Of a stretch of 64,000 nt of DNA, positions 43,333-52,741 are shown piece by piece. Below the pieces are notes generated by a model that did no database searches, was not told where the DNA came from, and saw only the letters and a program-made list of their open reading frames with translations. The position numbers and the translations under genes are program-made. Source of the DNA: Amycolatopsis nalaikhensis (lineage in GTDB: Bacteria; Actinomycetota; Actinomycetes; Mycobacteriales; Pseudonocardiaceae); contig NZ_CP127173.1 of NCBI RefSeq assembly GCF_030264295.1, positions 10,423,501 to 10,487,500 on the forward strand. The letters run 5' to 3'. How positions within the stretch are numbered: the first letter of the stretch is position 1; the number at the start of each line of letters is the position of its first letter.

Positions 43333-44606
43333 TCCCCCGCAAGCGCTGGGCGTACGTCATCCCGGTCGCGGTGGTCATGTACATGCTGGCCTACCTCGAC
43401 CGCACGAACGTCGCGGTGATCCTGCCCTACATCGGCGACGACTTCCCGTTGTCCGCCAGCGCGAAGGGCCTGGCGAGCGGCATCTTCTTCGTCGGCTACC
43501 TCGTGCTGCAGATCCCCGCGGCGGTGCTGGCGGCGAAGTGGAGCGCCCGGAAGACGGTCCTGATCCTGATGGTCGCGTGGGCGATCGCCGCGGTGCTGTG
43601 CGGCCTGGTGCGGAACGAAACCCAGCTGCACCTCGCCCGGTTGCTGCTCGGGTTGTTCGAAGGCGGCGTCTGGCCCGCGGTGCTGATCCTGCTGGCGTCC
43701 TGGTTCCCGCAGGCCGAGCGGGCGCGGGCGAACGCGCTGTGGATGACGTGCCTGCCGATCTCGGCGATCCTGATGTCCCCGCTGTCCGGGTTCATGCTCG
43801 ACCACATGTCCTGGCGCTGGGTGTTCGTGCTGCAGGGGCTGCCGCCGCTGGTGTGGGCGATCGTCTGGTGGTTCGCGGTGGCGGACCGGCCCGCGAAGGC
43901 CCGGTGGATCTCCGCGGCGGAGCGCGAGTACCTCGAAACCACCTTGAAGGCCGAAGAAGACGCCAAACCGGCGTTCGCGAAGCAGGGCTACCGGCAGGCA
44001 CTGGCGAACCGCCAGGTGCTGCTGCTGATCGGGGTCTACTTCTTCTGGATCACCGGGTTCTACGGGTTCAGCCTGTGGTTGCCGTCGGTGGTGAAGACGA
44101 TGACGGGCGGCTCGGCGACCGCCGTCGGGTTCCTGTCGGCGGTGCCGTACGTCCTGGCACTGGCCGGGATGGTCGCGTGCGCGCACTGGTCGGACCGCAC
44201 CGGCAACCGGCGGCTCGCGGTCACCGTGCCGCTGGTCGTCGCGATCGCCGGGCTGCTGCTCGGCAACCTCGTGCACTGGCCACCGGCGGTGCAGCTGGTG
44301 CTGCTCTGCGTCGTCGCGACCGGCGTCTACATGCCGTACGGGCCGTTCTGGGCGATCCCCAGCCGGATCCTCGGCATCGAGGTCGTCGCGGTGGCGATGG
44401 GCCTGATCAACGCGCTGGGCAACCTCGGCGGGTTCGCCGGGCCCTACCTGGTCGGCTGGCTCACCGACGTCACCGGCAGCGCGACCACCGGGTTCGTCGT
44501 GCTGGCCGCCTTCCTCGCCGTGGCCGCCTGCCTGGCGTTCTTCGGGCTGAAGCCCGCTCCCGTGGAAGACTTGGCGCATGTCCCAGCCGAGACCAGGCAC
44601 CCGTGA
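43329..44606 (+). CDS. MFS anion:cation symporter (ACS) for an acid sugar
   Basis: 425 residues, 12 predicted helices. Loop 2-3 motif YLVLQIPAAVLAAKWSARK and the N-terminal YLDRTNVAVILPYIG are typical of ACS-family carriers such as D-galactonate, tartrate and phthalate permeases. Coupled to pdxA by ATGA, with the 3' end overlapping deoR by 29 bases. It is the likely importer of D-threonate, D-erythronate or a related acid for the kinase and PdxA enzymes. Confidence 0.9.
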   Translation: MIPRKRWAYVIPVAVVMYMLAYLDRTNVAVILPYIGDDFPLSASAKGLASGIFFVGYLVLQIPAAVLAAKWSARKTVLILMVAWAIAAVLCGLVRNETQLHLARLLLGLFEGGVWPAVLILLASWFPQAERARANALWMTCLPISAILMSPLSGFMLDHMSWRWVFVLQGLPPLVWAIVWWFAVADRPAKARWISAAEREYLETTLKAEEDAKPAFAKQGYRQALANRQVLLLIGVYFFWITGFYGFSLWLPSVVKTMTGGSATAVGFLSAVPYVLALAGMVACAHWSDRTGNRRLAVTVPLVVAIAGLLLGNLVHWPPAVQLVLLCVVATGVYMPYGPFWAIPSRILGIEVVAVAMGLINALGNLGGFAGPYLVGWLTDVTGSATTGFVVLAAFLAVAACLAFFGLKPAPVEDLAHVPAETRHP

Positions 44607-45378
44607 CCGGCGCGCGATGCTGCTCGAAGCCGTCCGCGACGGCTCGGGCGGCATCGCGGAGCTGGCCGAGGAGTTCGGCGTTTCGGAGTCGACGATCCGC
44701 CGCGACCTGGCCTCGCTCGCCGGGGCCGGCCACGTCGTCCGCACCTACGGTGGCGCGCTCGACACCGAACGCAGCCCCCGTGAGAAGGACCGCGAAAACG
44801 CGGCGGCGAAGGACGCCATCGCCCGGGAAGCCGCCGCGCTGGTGCGCGACGGCGAGGTGGTGCTCCTCGACGCGGGCACGACCACCGGCAGGCTCGCCCG
44901 CCACCTCGCCCACCGCGAGGGGCTGACCGTGGTCACGAACGGCGTCACCGCGATCCGCGAGCTGGCCGGCTTCGCCGGGATCGACCTGATCGTGCTCGGC
45001 GGCCGCCTGCGGCACCCCAACGAGGCGATCCTCGGCGAGACCGTGCTGGCGCAGCTGCGCCACATCTCACCCGATCGGGTGTTCCTGGGTGCGGACGGCG
45101 TGGTGTCCGGGCGAGGGCTGTGCTGCCCGTCACTGGAGCAGTCGGTGGTCAAGCACGCGATGCTGCACGCGGGCGCCGAGGCGTACGTGCTGGCGGACCA
45201 CTCCAAGCTGGACCAGGCCCCTTTTTCCTACTGGGCGCCCCTCGACCGCGACTACCGGCTCATCACGGACGAGCCGCGGATCGACGTCACCTATCCGCAG
45301 TTCGCCCAGAGCGTGATCGTCGCCGGCGTGCCGGAAACTGTCGGTGGTGCCGCGCATCATGGACGACGTGGCAACTGA
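44578..45378 (+). CDS. DeoR family transcriptional regulator
   Basis: 266 residues. Winged helix LAEEFGVSESTIRRDLASLAGAGHVVRTYGG (in parts), then the phosphosugar-sensing DeoRC domain: LLDAGTTTGRLA, VVTNG, LGGRLR and LADHSKLD. It binds a sugar phosphate, here perhaps 4-phosphothreonate/erythronate or DHAP, and represses the operon it ends. Begins inside the transporter gene and overlaps the helicase start. Confidence 0.92.
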   Translation: MSQPRPGTRDRRAMLLEAVRDGSGGIAELAEEFGVSESTIRRDLASLAGAGHVVRTYGGALDTERSPREKDRENAAAKDAIAREAAALVRDGEVVLLDAGTTTGRLARHLAHREGLTVVTNGVTAIRELAGFAGIDLIVLGGRLRHPNEAILGETVLAQLRHISPDRVFLGADGVVSGRGLCCPSLEQSVVKHAMLHAGAEAYVLADHSKLDQAPFSYWAPLDRDYRLITDEPRIDVTYPQFAQSVIVAGVPETVGGAAHHGRRGN

Positions 45379-48300
45379 CGTGCTCGACCTCTTCTCCCCC
45401 GCGACCCGGGACTGGTTCGCGGGGGCCTTCGCCGCGCCCACCGCGGCGCAGGAAGGGGCCTGGCGGGCGGCGCACGCGGGCGAGCACGCCCTGGTCGTCG
45501 CGCCGACCGGGTCCGGCAAGACCCTGTCCGCGTTCCTCTGGGCGCTGGACCGGCTCTCGGTGGAGCCGCCGCCGGCGGAGCCCACGAAGCGGTGCCGGAT
45601 CCTCTACGTCTCGCCGCTGAAGGCACTGGCGGTCGACGTCCAGCGGAACCTGCGCGCCCCGCTCGCCGGCATCTCGCAGGCCACCCGGCGGCTCGGGCTC
45701 CCGGTGCCCGAGATCGAGGTGGGCATGCGCACCGGCGACACCACCGCGGCCGAGCGCCGCTCGTTCGGCAAGACGCCGCCGGACGTGCTGGTGACCACGC
45801 CGGAGTCGCTGTTCCTCATCCTCACGTCGTCGGCGCGGGAGTCGCTGCGCGGCGTCGAGACGGTGATCGTCGACGAGGTGCACGCGGTCGCGGGCGGCAA
45901 GCGCGGCGCGCACCTCGCGCTGTCGCTGGAGCGGCTGGACGCGCTGCTGCCGAAGCCGGCGCAGCGGATCGGCCTGTCGGCGACGGTCCGCCCGATCGAC
46001 GAGGTGAGCGCGTTCCTGGCCGGCGGCCGCCCGGTGCGGGTGGTGCAGCCGAAGCTGGCGAAGACCATCGAGGTGCGGGTCGAGGTCCCGGTGGAGGACA
46101 TGGGCAACCTCGACGCACCGCGCAGCGGGCCGGCGCCGAGCCCGCTCGACGAGCTGGAGTCGATGACCGACGCCTTCCCGCCGGGTGACATCGCGCCGGG
46201 CGGCCTGGGCACGCTGGAGGAGATGGCGGGCAACCCGGTGCAGCGGCCGTCGATCTGGCCCGCCGTCGAGGAGCGGGTGCTGAGCCTGATCCGCGACCAC
46301 CGTTCGACCATCGTCTTCGCCAACTCGCGCCGGCTGACCGAGCGGCTCACCGCCCGGCTCAACGAGCTGGCCGCCGAGCAGACGGAGCTGACGCCCGCCG
46401 ACACGTTCCCGGCCGAGGCCGTCGGGCAGTCCGGGGTGAGCACCGGGGCCCCGCCGGTCATCGCCCGGGCGCACCACGGCTCGATGTCGCGGGAGCAGCG
46501 CACGCACGTCGAGGAGGACCTGAAGTCCGGGCGGCTGCCGTGCGTGGTGGCGACGTCGTCGCTGGAGCTGGGCATCGACATGGGCGCGGTCGACCTCGTG
46601 GTGCAGATCGAGGCGCCGCCGACGGTGGCGTCCGGCCTGCAGCGCGTCGGCCGCGCCGGGCACCAGGTCGGCGCCGTGTCGACCGGGGTGATGTTCCCGA
46701 AGTTCCGCGGTGACCTCGTCTCCTGCGCGGTGGTCGCGGAGCGGATGGCGACCGGCGCGATCGAGGCGGTCCGCTACCCGCGCAACCCGCTGGACGTCCT
46801 GGCGCAGCACGTCGTCGCGATGGTGGCGCTCGAACCGTGGACGGTGCCGGACCTGGCGGCGCTGGTGCGGCGGGCGGCGCCGTTCGCGTCCCTGCCGGAC
46901 GACGCGCTGCACGCGGTGCTCGACATGCTCGCGGGCCGCTACCCCAGCGAGGAGTTCGGCGAGCTGCGGGCCCGGATCACCTGGGACCGCATCGGCGGCG
47001 AGCTGCGCGGGCGGCCGGGGGCGCAGCGGCTGGCCGTGACCTCGGGCGGCACCATCCCCGACCGCGGCCTGTTCACCGTGATGACGCCGGGTTCGGACGA
47101 CAAGCCCGGGTCGCGCGTCGGCGAGTTCGACGAAGAAATGGTGTACGAATCGCGGGTCGGCGACACCATCCTGCTCGGCACGTCGTCGTGGCGGATCACC
47201 GACATCACGCACGACCGGGTCATCGTGGTGCCCGCGCCGGGCGAACCGGCGCGGATGCCGTTCTGGAAGGGCGACGCACCGGGCCGTCCGCTGGAACTCG
47301 GCCGGGCGCTGGGGAAGTTCGTCCGCGAACTGTCCACATCGGACGCCGAGAAGGCACGCGAGCGGGCGACCGCCGCGGGGCTGGACGAGCGGGCGTGCGA
47401 CAACCTCCTCACCTACCTGGCCGAGCAGAAGGAAGCCACGCGGCACGTCCCGAACGACCGGACGATCCTGCTGGAGCGCTACCGTGACGAGCTCGGCGAC
47501 TGGCGGATCGTCGTGCACTCGCCGTTCGGCGCGCAGGTGAACGCGCCGTGGGCGCTGGCCATCGGCGCGCGGCTGCGGGAAAACCGCGGCGTCGACGCGC
47601 AGGTGGCGCACTCCGACGACGGCATCGTGCTGCGCCTGCCGGACGCGCTGGACGCCGAGGGCGGCGACGTCACCATCGGCGCGGACGACGTGCTGCTGGA
47701 CCCCGAAGAGGTCGAGCAGCTGATCGTCGCCGAGGTCGGCGGCTCGGCCGTGTTCGCGGCGCGGTTCCGCGAGTGCGCGGCCCGGTCGCTGCTGCTGCCG
47801 CGCCGGGACCCGCGGCGCCGCACTCCCCTGTGGCAGCAACGGCAACGCGCGTCGCAGCTGCTGTCGGTCGCGGCGAAGTACGAACGGTTCCCGGTCGTGC
47901 TGGAGGCGATGCGGGAGGTCCTGCAGGACGTCTACGACGTGGGCGGGCTGCGGGAGCTGATGGCCGACGTCCGGGCCCGCAAGGTCCGGCTGGTGGAGGT
48001 CGAGACGCCGGCCGCGTCGCCGTTCGCGCGCAGCCTGCTCTTCGGTTACGTCGGGATGTTCCTGTACGAGACCGACGCCCCGTTGGCCGAGCGGCGGGCG
48101 GCGGCGCTGTCGCTGGATTCGGCGCTGCTGGCCGAACTGCTGGGCACCGAGGCGATCCGGGAACTGCTGGATCCCGAAGCGGTGACCGAGGTGGAGCGGT
48201 CGCTGCAGCGCCTCGACCCCGACCGGCACGCGCGTTCGGCCGAGGACGCCGCCGACCTGCTGCGGTTCCTCGGCGACCTGACCGTCGAGGAGGCCGCGGC

Positions 48301-50020
48301 GCGCGGGATCCAGGCGGAGTGGCTGACCGAGCTGGAGGCCGCGCGGCGGGCGATCCGGGTGCGGATCGCCGGTGAGGAGCGGTTCCTGGCGATCGAGGAC
48401 GCGGGCCGGGTGCGGGACGCGCTGGGCACCGCCCTGCCGGTCGGCGTGCCCGAGGCGTTCACCGAACCCGTGGCGGACCCCCTCGGCGACCTGCTGTCGC
48501 GCTACGCCCGGAGCCGGGGCCCGTTCGCGGCGGCCGACGTCGCCAAGCGGTTCGGACTGGGGCTGGCCGTCGTCACCGGGGTCCTCGACCGGATGACCGG
48601 TGAAGGCCGCCTGGTGCGCGGCGAACTGAGCCCGGTCGGGCACCCGGACACCCACGGCGTGGGCACCGAATACTGCGATTCCGCCGTGCTGCGCCGGTTG
48701 CGGCGGGCTTCGCTGGCGAAGCTGCGCGCCGAGGTGGAGCCGGTCGAACCGGCGGCACTGGGTCGGTTCCTGCCGGCGTGGCACGGGTTCGGCGGCCGCG
48801 TCCGGGCGGCACCGACGGCGGACGACGTGCTGTCGGTGGTCGAGCAGCTCGCCGGGGCACCGTTGCCGGCGAGCGCGGTGGAGTCGCTGATCCTGCCGGG
48901 ACGGCTGCCGGGCTACTCCCCGGCGTTGCTGGACGAGCTGACGACGGCGGGCGAAGTGACGTGGGCGGGCTGCGGCGCGCTGGCGGGAGGCGACGGCTGG
49001 ATCGCGCTCGCCCCGACGGACGTCGCGGACCTGCTGCTGCCCGAGGTGGTCGAGGACATCCCGACCGGCCCGCTGCACGAGGCGATCGTGTCCACTTTGG
49101 AGGGCGGGGCACTGTTCTTCCGCCAGCTGGTGGACCGCGCGAGCGTGCTGGTGGACAAGGCCCCGAACGACGCCGAGGTGGTGGCGGCGTTGTGGGACCT
49201 GGTGTGGGCGGGCCTGGTCACGGGCGACACGCTGGGGCCGTTGCGGGCCCAGGTCGCCGGGCACGGAGCGCACAAGCCCCGGCGCCAGGCACCCCGCGGC
49301 CGTTACGCGCGGTTGCGGGCGGGGCGGCCGCAGATGCCGTCGCGGTCCGGGCCGCCGACGGTCGCCGGGCGGTGGGCACTGACGCCGTCCCGCGAAACGG
49401 ACGCGACCCGCCGCGCCCACGCGCGAACGGAGGCGTTCCTGGAGCGCCACGGCGTCCTGACCCGCGGGGCGCTCGACACCGAACGCGTGACGGGCGGGTT
49501 CTCCGGGATCTACAAGGTGCTGCGCGGCATGGAGGACACGGGCCAGGTGATCCGCGGGTACGTGGTGGAGGGTCTGGGCGCGGCCCAGTTCGCGGCGAAG
49601 GGCGCGGTGGACCGGCTGCGAGCGTTGTCGGGCCCGGGCCGCCCGGCCCCGGGCCGAGCGGTGGTCCTGGCGGCGGCGGACCCGGCGCAGCCATACGGAG
49701 CGGCCCTCCCCTGGCCGGCCGCGACGGGCGACACGAAGCACCGACCCGCCCGCAAGGCGGGAGCACTGGCGGTACTGGTGGACGGGGTACCGGCGCTGTA
49801 CGTCGAGCGAGGAGGCCGGTCGCTGTTGAGTTTCACGGAGGAACGCCAGCCGTTGTCGGACGCGGCGCAGGCACTGTCGGCGGCGGTCCGCGAGGGCTGG
49901 CTGGGCCAGCTGGCGGTCCAGCGCGCGGACGGCGAGCAGGCCCTGACGTCGGAACTCGCGGAAGTGTTGAGGGAGGCGGGTTTCCGGGCAACACCATCGG
50001 GCTTGCGCCTGCGCGCCTGA
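45359..50020 (+). CDS. lhr: Lhr-type ATP-dependent DNA helicase
   Basis: 1553-residue superfamily-2 3'-5' helicase (large helicase-related). Walker A APTGSGKT (48-55), DExH box IVDEVHAVAGGKRGAHLALSLERL (in parts), motif III GLSATVRP, motif VI QRVGRAGHQ. The Lhr core (about 1-870) is followed by the long Lhr C-terminal domain to 1553. Lhr unwinds RNA:DNA hybrids and is DNA-damage linked in mycobacteria. ATG at 45359 preferred; GTG at 45344 is possible. Overlaps the DeoR gene by 20 bases. Confidence 0.95.
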   Translation: MDDVATDVLDLFSPATRDWFAGAFAAPTAAQEGAWRAAHAGEHALVVAPTGSGKTLSAFLWALDRLSVEPPPAEPTKRCRILYVSPLKALAVDVQRNLRAPLAGISQATRRLGLPVPEIEVGMRTGDTTAAERRSFGKTPPDVLVTTPESLFLILTSSARESLRGVETVIVDEVHAVAGGKRGAHLALSLERLDALLPKPAQRIGLSATVRPIDEVSAFLAGGRPVRVVQPKLAKTIEVRVEVPVEDMGNLDAPRSGPAPSPLDELESMTDAFPPGDIAPGGLGTLEEMAGNPVQRPSIWPAVEERVLSLIRDHRSTIVFANSRRLTERLTARLNELAAEQTELTPADTFPAEAVGQSGVSTGAPPVIARAHHGSMSREQRTHVEEDLKSGRLPCVVATSSLELGIDMGAVDLVVQIEAPPTVASGLQRVGRAGHQVGAVSTGVMFPKFRGDLVSCAVVAERMATGAIEAVRYPRNPLDVLAQHVVAMVALEPWTVPDLAALVRRAAPFASLPDDALHAVLDMLAGRYPSEEFGELRARITWDRIGGELRGRPGAQRLAVTSGGTIPDRGLFTVMTPGSDDKPGSRVGEFDEEMVYESRVGDTILLGTSSWRITDITHDRVIVVPAPGEPARMPFWKGDAPGRPLELGRALGKFVRELSTSDAEKARERATAAGLDERACDNLLTYLAEQKEATRHVPNDRTILLERYRDELGDWRIVVHSPFGAQVNAPWALAIGARLRENRGVDAQVAHSDDGIVLRLPDALDAEGGDVTIGADDVLLDPEEVEQLIVAEVGGSAVFAARFRECAARSLLLPRRDPRRRTPLWQQRQRASQLLSVAAKYERFPVVLEAMREVLQDVYDVGGLRELMADVRARKVRLVEVETPAASPFARSLLFGYVGMFLYETDAPLAERRAAALSLDSALLAELLGTEAIRELLDPEAVTEVERSLQRLDPDRHARSAEDAADLLRFLGDLTVEEAAARGIQAEWLTELEAARRAIRVRIAGEERFLAIEDAGRVRDALGTALPVGVPEAFTEPVADPLGDLLSRYARSRGPFAAADVAKRFGLGLAVVTGVLDRMTGEGRLVRGELSPVGHPDTHGVGTEYCDSAVLRRLRRASLAKLRAEVEPVEPAALGRFLPAWHGFGGRVRAAPTADDVLSVVEQLAGAPLPASAVESLILPGRLPGYSPALLDELTTAGEVTWAGCGALAGGDGWIALAPTDVADLLLPEVVEDIPTGPLHEAIVSTLEGGALFFRQLVDRASVLVDKAPNDAEVVAALWDLVWAGLVTGDTLGPLRAQVAGHGAHKPRRQAPRGRYARLRAGRPQMPSRSGPPTVAGRWALTPSRETDATRRAHARTEAFLERHGVLTRGALDTERVTGGFSGIYKVLRGMEDTGQVIRGYVVEGLGAAQFAAKGAVDRLRALSGPGRPAPGRAVVLAAADPAQPYGAALPWPAATGDTKHRPARKAGALAVLVDGVPALYVERGGRSLLSFTEERQPLSDAAQALSAAVREGWLGQLAVQRADGEQALTSELAEVLREAGFRATPSGLRLRA

Positions 50021-50265
50021 CACCAACCGCGGCGCGCGGCGGGGCGGCGCCAAGAATTGGCGGCCGCACGACCCGCAGCTGTGCGGCCCGGGGCCTGTAC
50101 GACCGCGCGCCGGACCCAGCGGTTGCGGCCGCGCGGCCGCACGACTCCACGGCCTGCCGCCGCCCGCCGCGTGGGTGATCCGCGTGCGGGTACCCCGCTT
50201 CGCGACGCTCTCGTTACGGGCTGGCCTAAGCTGCCAGTCCGACACGCACGAAGGATGTTCTGCTC
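50021..50265. promoter_or_regulatory. Gap before def with a repeated 11-mer
   Basis: 245 bases with no gene. CGGCCGCACGA occurs near 50060 and again near 50131, the second flanked by a CGCGGCCGCG-type inverted stretch. A -10-like TAAGCT lies at 50227-50232 and GAAGGATG before the def start. No terminator U-tract seen after lhr. Confidence 0.35.
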
Positions 50266-50766
50266 ATGGCGATGCGCGAACTGCGCTATTTCGGGGATCC
50301 GATCCTCAAGTCCGTCTGCGATCCGGTCACCGTGTTCGACGAGAAGCTCGAAGCGCTCGTGCGGGACCTGCTCGACTCCGTCAAACCCGAGGGGCGTGCC
50401 GGGCTGGCCGCGCCGCAGATCGGGGTCGGGCTGCGCGTCTTCAGCTATGACGTCGCCGGGCTCACCGGGTACGTCATCAACCCCGAGATCGTCGAGCTGT
50501 CCGAGGAGACCCACGAGATCGGCGAGGGCTGCCTCTCCGTCCCCGAACTCTGGTTCCCCACCAAGCGCGCGAAGCACGCCAAGGTCCGGGGCGTCGACGT
50601 CCGCAACGAGCCCATCGAGGTCGAAGGCGAAGACGTGCTCGCCCAGTGCCTGCAGCACGAGACCGACCACCTCGACGGCGTCCTCTACCTCGACCGGCTC
50701 ACCGCCGAGCGCAAGAAGTCCGCTCTGCGCCAGGCGCGCGAGAAAGACTGGTTCTGGAAGCGCTGA
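50266..50766 (+). CDS. def: Peptide deformylase
   Basis: 166 residues. Removes formyl from N-terminal Met of new proteins. All three motifs are present: GLAAPQIG (46-53), EGCLSVP (87-93) with metal ligand C89, QHETDHLDG (130-138) with H131, H135 and catalytic E132. C-terminal extension RKKSALRQAREKDWFWKR is usual for actinobacterial Def. ATG at 50266. Its stop shares TGATCA with the convergent gene. Confidence 0.96.
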   Translation: MAMRELRYFGDPILKSVCDPVTVFDEKLEALVRDLLDSVKPEGRAGLAAPQIGVGLRVFSYDVAGLTGYVINPEIVELSEETHEIGEGCLSVPELWFPTKRAKHAKVRGVDVRNEPIEVEGEDVLAQCLQHETDHLDGVLYLDRLTAERKKSALRQAREKDWFWKR

Positions 50767-51837
50767 TCAGCACAGCCGCAGCCGGGCGTCGTTCTCGGGG
50801 TCCCGCTCCACCCGGAGACCGGCGCGGGCTGCCGTGCGGGGCAGCACGTCGTCTCCCGGAAGGCAGTCCGCCGCCAGTTCCGTGATCCCCTGCGCCTCGG
50901 CCAGCGCCGCGAGGCGGGCCAGCAACGCCGTGCCGATGCCCTGCCGCTGCCAGTCGTCCTCGACCAGCAAGGAAATTTCGGCCCCTCCGGTAATCGTCGG
51001 GATGAGCTGGCCCAGGCCGATCACCTCACGGCCGAACACGGCCAGCACGCTCGTGCCGCGGGGCGGCACCAGCAGGCGGTGCAGCCAGCGGCGCGGCACC
51101 GTCCGCACTCCCGTGTGGTAGCGCCGGAAGAGCGTCGCGGGCGTGCAGCGGCGGTGCAGCTCGGCCACCGCGTCGGCGTCGCCGGGCAGGCCCTTGCGCA
51201 GGACGATCGCCGCGCCGTCCGGGCGGTCGAGGACCGCCGGGCCCGCGACGTTCCTGGCCGCCGCCCCGAGGAGCGTCACCAGTGCCTCCGCGCGCGTCAG
51301 CTCCAGCTGGACGAACGGGGCCCACTGGCGGCGCGCCACCAGCGCCGTGCCGGTGCCCAGCTCGAACACCGCCCGGTGCCCGCTTTCCGTGCGGGCCGGA
51401 TTCGCCTCGGCGGCCGGGACGAGCGTGACGACGTCCGCCGCCAGCACGTCCTTCAGCACTTCGGCCAGGCGGGCCGGGTCTTCGACCGCGCGGCGGGCCG
51501 CGAGCAGCGTCGACGACGCCGGGTCCACCAGCTCGTGGACGTCCGCGTCGACGATCGCCGTGCACTCGCAGCCCTCGGCGCGGATCGCGTCGGCCAGGAG
51601 CCGCCGGGGCAGGCCGGTCGCCGGGCGCAGCACGATCTCGTCGAGCACGCCGCCCGGCACCGGCAGCACGCTCAGGCCCAGGATGTTGCATTCGAGGTCG
51701 GCGAGCCGGATGGCGATCCGGGCCAGGGTGCCCGGGTGGTCGTGCATCCGGATCCGCACCCGCCACGCGGAGGGGACGGCCTGCTCCTCGACGACGGCCG
51801 TCCGGTCGTGCTGCGGCAACGCTCTGGAGGTCTCCAT
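50767..51837 (-). CDS. ACT-GNAT fusion protein
   Basis: 356 residues. N-terminal ACT-like regulatory region (about 25-180): WRVRIRMHDHPGTLARIAIRLADLECNILGLSV (in parts) followed by a second weaker repeat. C-terminal GNAT domain (about 205-356): LRKGLPGDADAVAELHRRCTPATLFRRYH (in parts) and the acetyl-CoA loop DDWQRQGIGTALLARLAALAE. It could be an amino-acid-gated acetyltransferase; ligand and target unknown. ATG at 51837 with GGAGG upstream. Its stop abuts def tail to tail. Confidence 0.82.
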   Translation of the reverse strand: METSRALPQHDRTAVVEEQAVPSAWRVRIRMHDHPGTLARIAIRLADLECNILGLSVLPVPGGVLDEIVLRPATGLPRRLLADAIRAEGCECTAIVDADVHELVDPASSTLLAARRAVEDPARLAEVLKDVLAADVVTLVPAAEANPARTESGHRAVFELGTGTALVARRQWAPFVQLELTRAEALVTLLGAAARNVAGPAVLDRPDGAAIVLRKGLPGDADAVAELHRRCTPATLFRRYHTGVRTVPRRWLHRLLVPPRGTSVLAVFGREVIGLGQLIPTITGGAEISLLVEDDWQRQGIGTALLARLAALAEAQGITELAADCLPGDDVLPRTAARAGLRVERDPENDARLRLC

Positions 51838-51893
51838 GCCCCCACGGTCCCCCGCGGTTGTTGCCGCGCCAGGACACCGGTGTTTCGCGCAGG

Positions 51894-52727
51894 TCAGCGT
51901 TCGACGCCGCCCGGCAACCGGGCCGAAACACTCAGCCAGGACCGCAGCTCGGTCGCCAGCGCGACCGGGGCGTCGAGCTGGACGAGGTGACCCGCGTCCG
52001 CGATCGGACTGAACGTCGCGCCGGGGATGCCCGCGGCGAGCCGTTCGCCGGTCGCCTGCGGGATCCACGTGTCCTCGGTGCCCCACAGCACCCGCACCGG
52101 GAAGCCGATCCGGCTCAGCCCCGCCTCGTTCTCGGCCAGGTAGCGCTCGTCGTACGCGGCGATCTGGCGGTAGAACGCCGGCTGACCTTCTTCGCCGAGC
52201 CACGGCGCGGTGAGCGACGCGAGGTCGCCCTCCCGCAGCTCGCGGAAGCTCGCGTTGCCGATGTAGGCGCGGACCAGCGCCTCGTGGATGTACGGCGGCA
52301 CCCGCGAGAGCACGTCCGGGTGCTCCTTGACCAGCCGGAAGAACGGCGAGCCCGACGGCGGGATGGCCACGACGTCGGCCATCAGCAGCGACGCGTACCG
52401 TGCGCCGTGGACCAGGTGGGCGCGCAGCGACACCGCGCCGCCGTAGTCGTGGGCGACGACGTGCGGCGCCTCCAGGCCCCAGTGCGTGAGCAGCGCCTGG
52501 AACGCGTCCGCCTGGACGCCGAAGTCGACCGGGTGGTCCGGCTCCTTCGAAGATCGGCCGTAGCCCGGCATGTCCCAGAGGTACACGGTGAAGTCGCCGC
52601 TCAGCGCCTCGGCGAAGGGCCGCCACAGCCACGACGACCACGGCGTGCCGTGGCAGAACACCACCGCGGGCCCGGAGCCGGCGCGCTCCCAGGCGATCCG
52701 GCGCCCTTCCCAGTCGAAGATCTCCAT
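51894..52727 (-). CDS. Alpha/beta hydrolase
   Basis: 277 residues, alpha/beta-hydrolase fold with oxyanion HGTPWSSWLW, nucleophile elbow VVAHDYGGAVS (Asp nucleophile, as in haloalkane dehalogenases and epoxide hydrolases), acid near VLWGTEDTWIP and catalytic His in ADAGHLVQLD. The Asp nucleophile argues against a serine esterase. Substrate not known. The VOC gene upstream ends 14 bases before, likely same transcript. Confidence 0.88.
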   Translation of the reverse strand: MEIFDWEGRRIAWERAGSGPAVVFCHGTPWSSWLWRPFAEALSGDFTVYLWDMPGYGRSSKEPDHPVDFGVQADAFQALLTHWGLEAPHVVAHDYGGAVSLRAHLVHGARYASLLMADVVAIPPSGSPFFRLVKEHPDVLSRVPPYIHEALVRAYIGNASFRELREGDLASLTAPWLGEEGQPAFYRQIAAYDERYLAENEAGLSRIGFPVRVLWGTEDTWIPQATGERLAAGIPGATFSPIADAGHLVQLDAPVALATELRSWLSVSARLPGGVER

Positions 52728-52741
52728 GGGCCGACGGTAGG

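Noticed and set aside
45287..50245. 1652-codon frame opposite lhr
   Set aside because: Composition-driven shadow rich in Arg, Gln, Val and His; lhr motifs are all on the forward strand.
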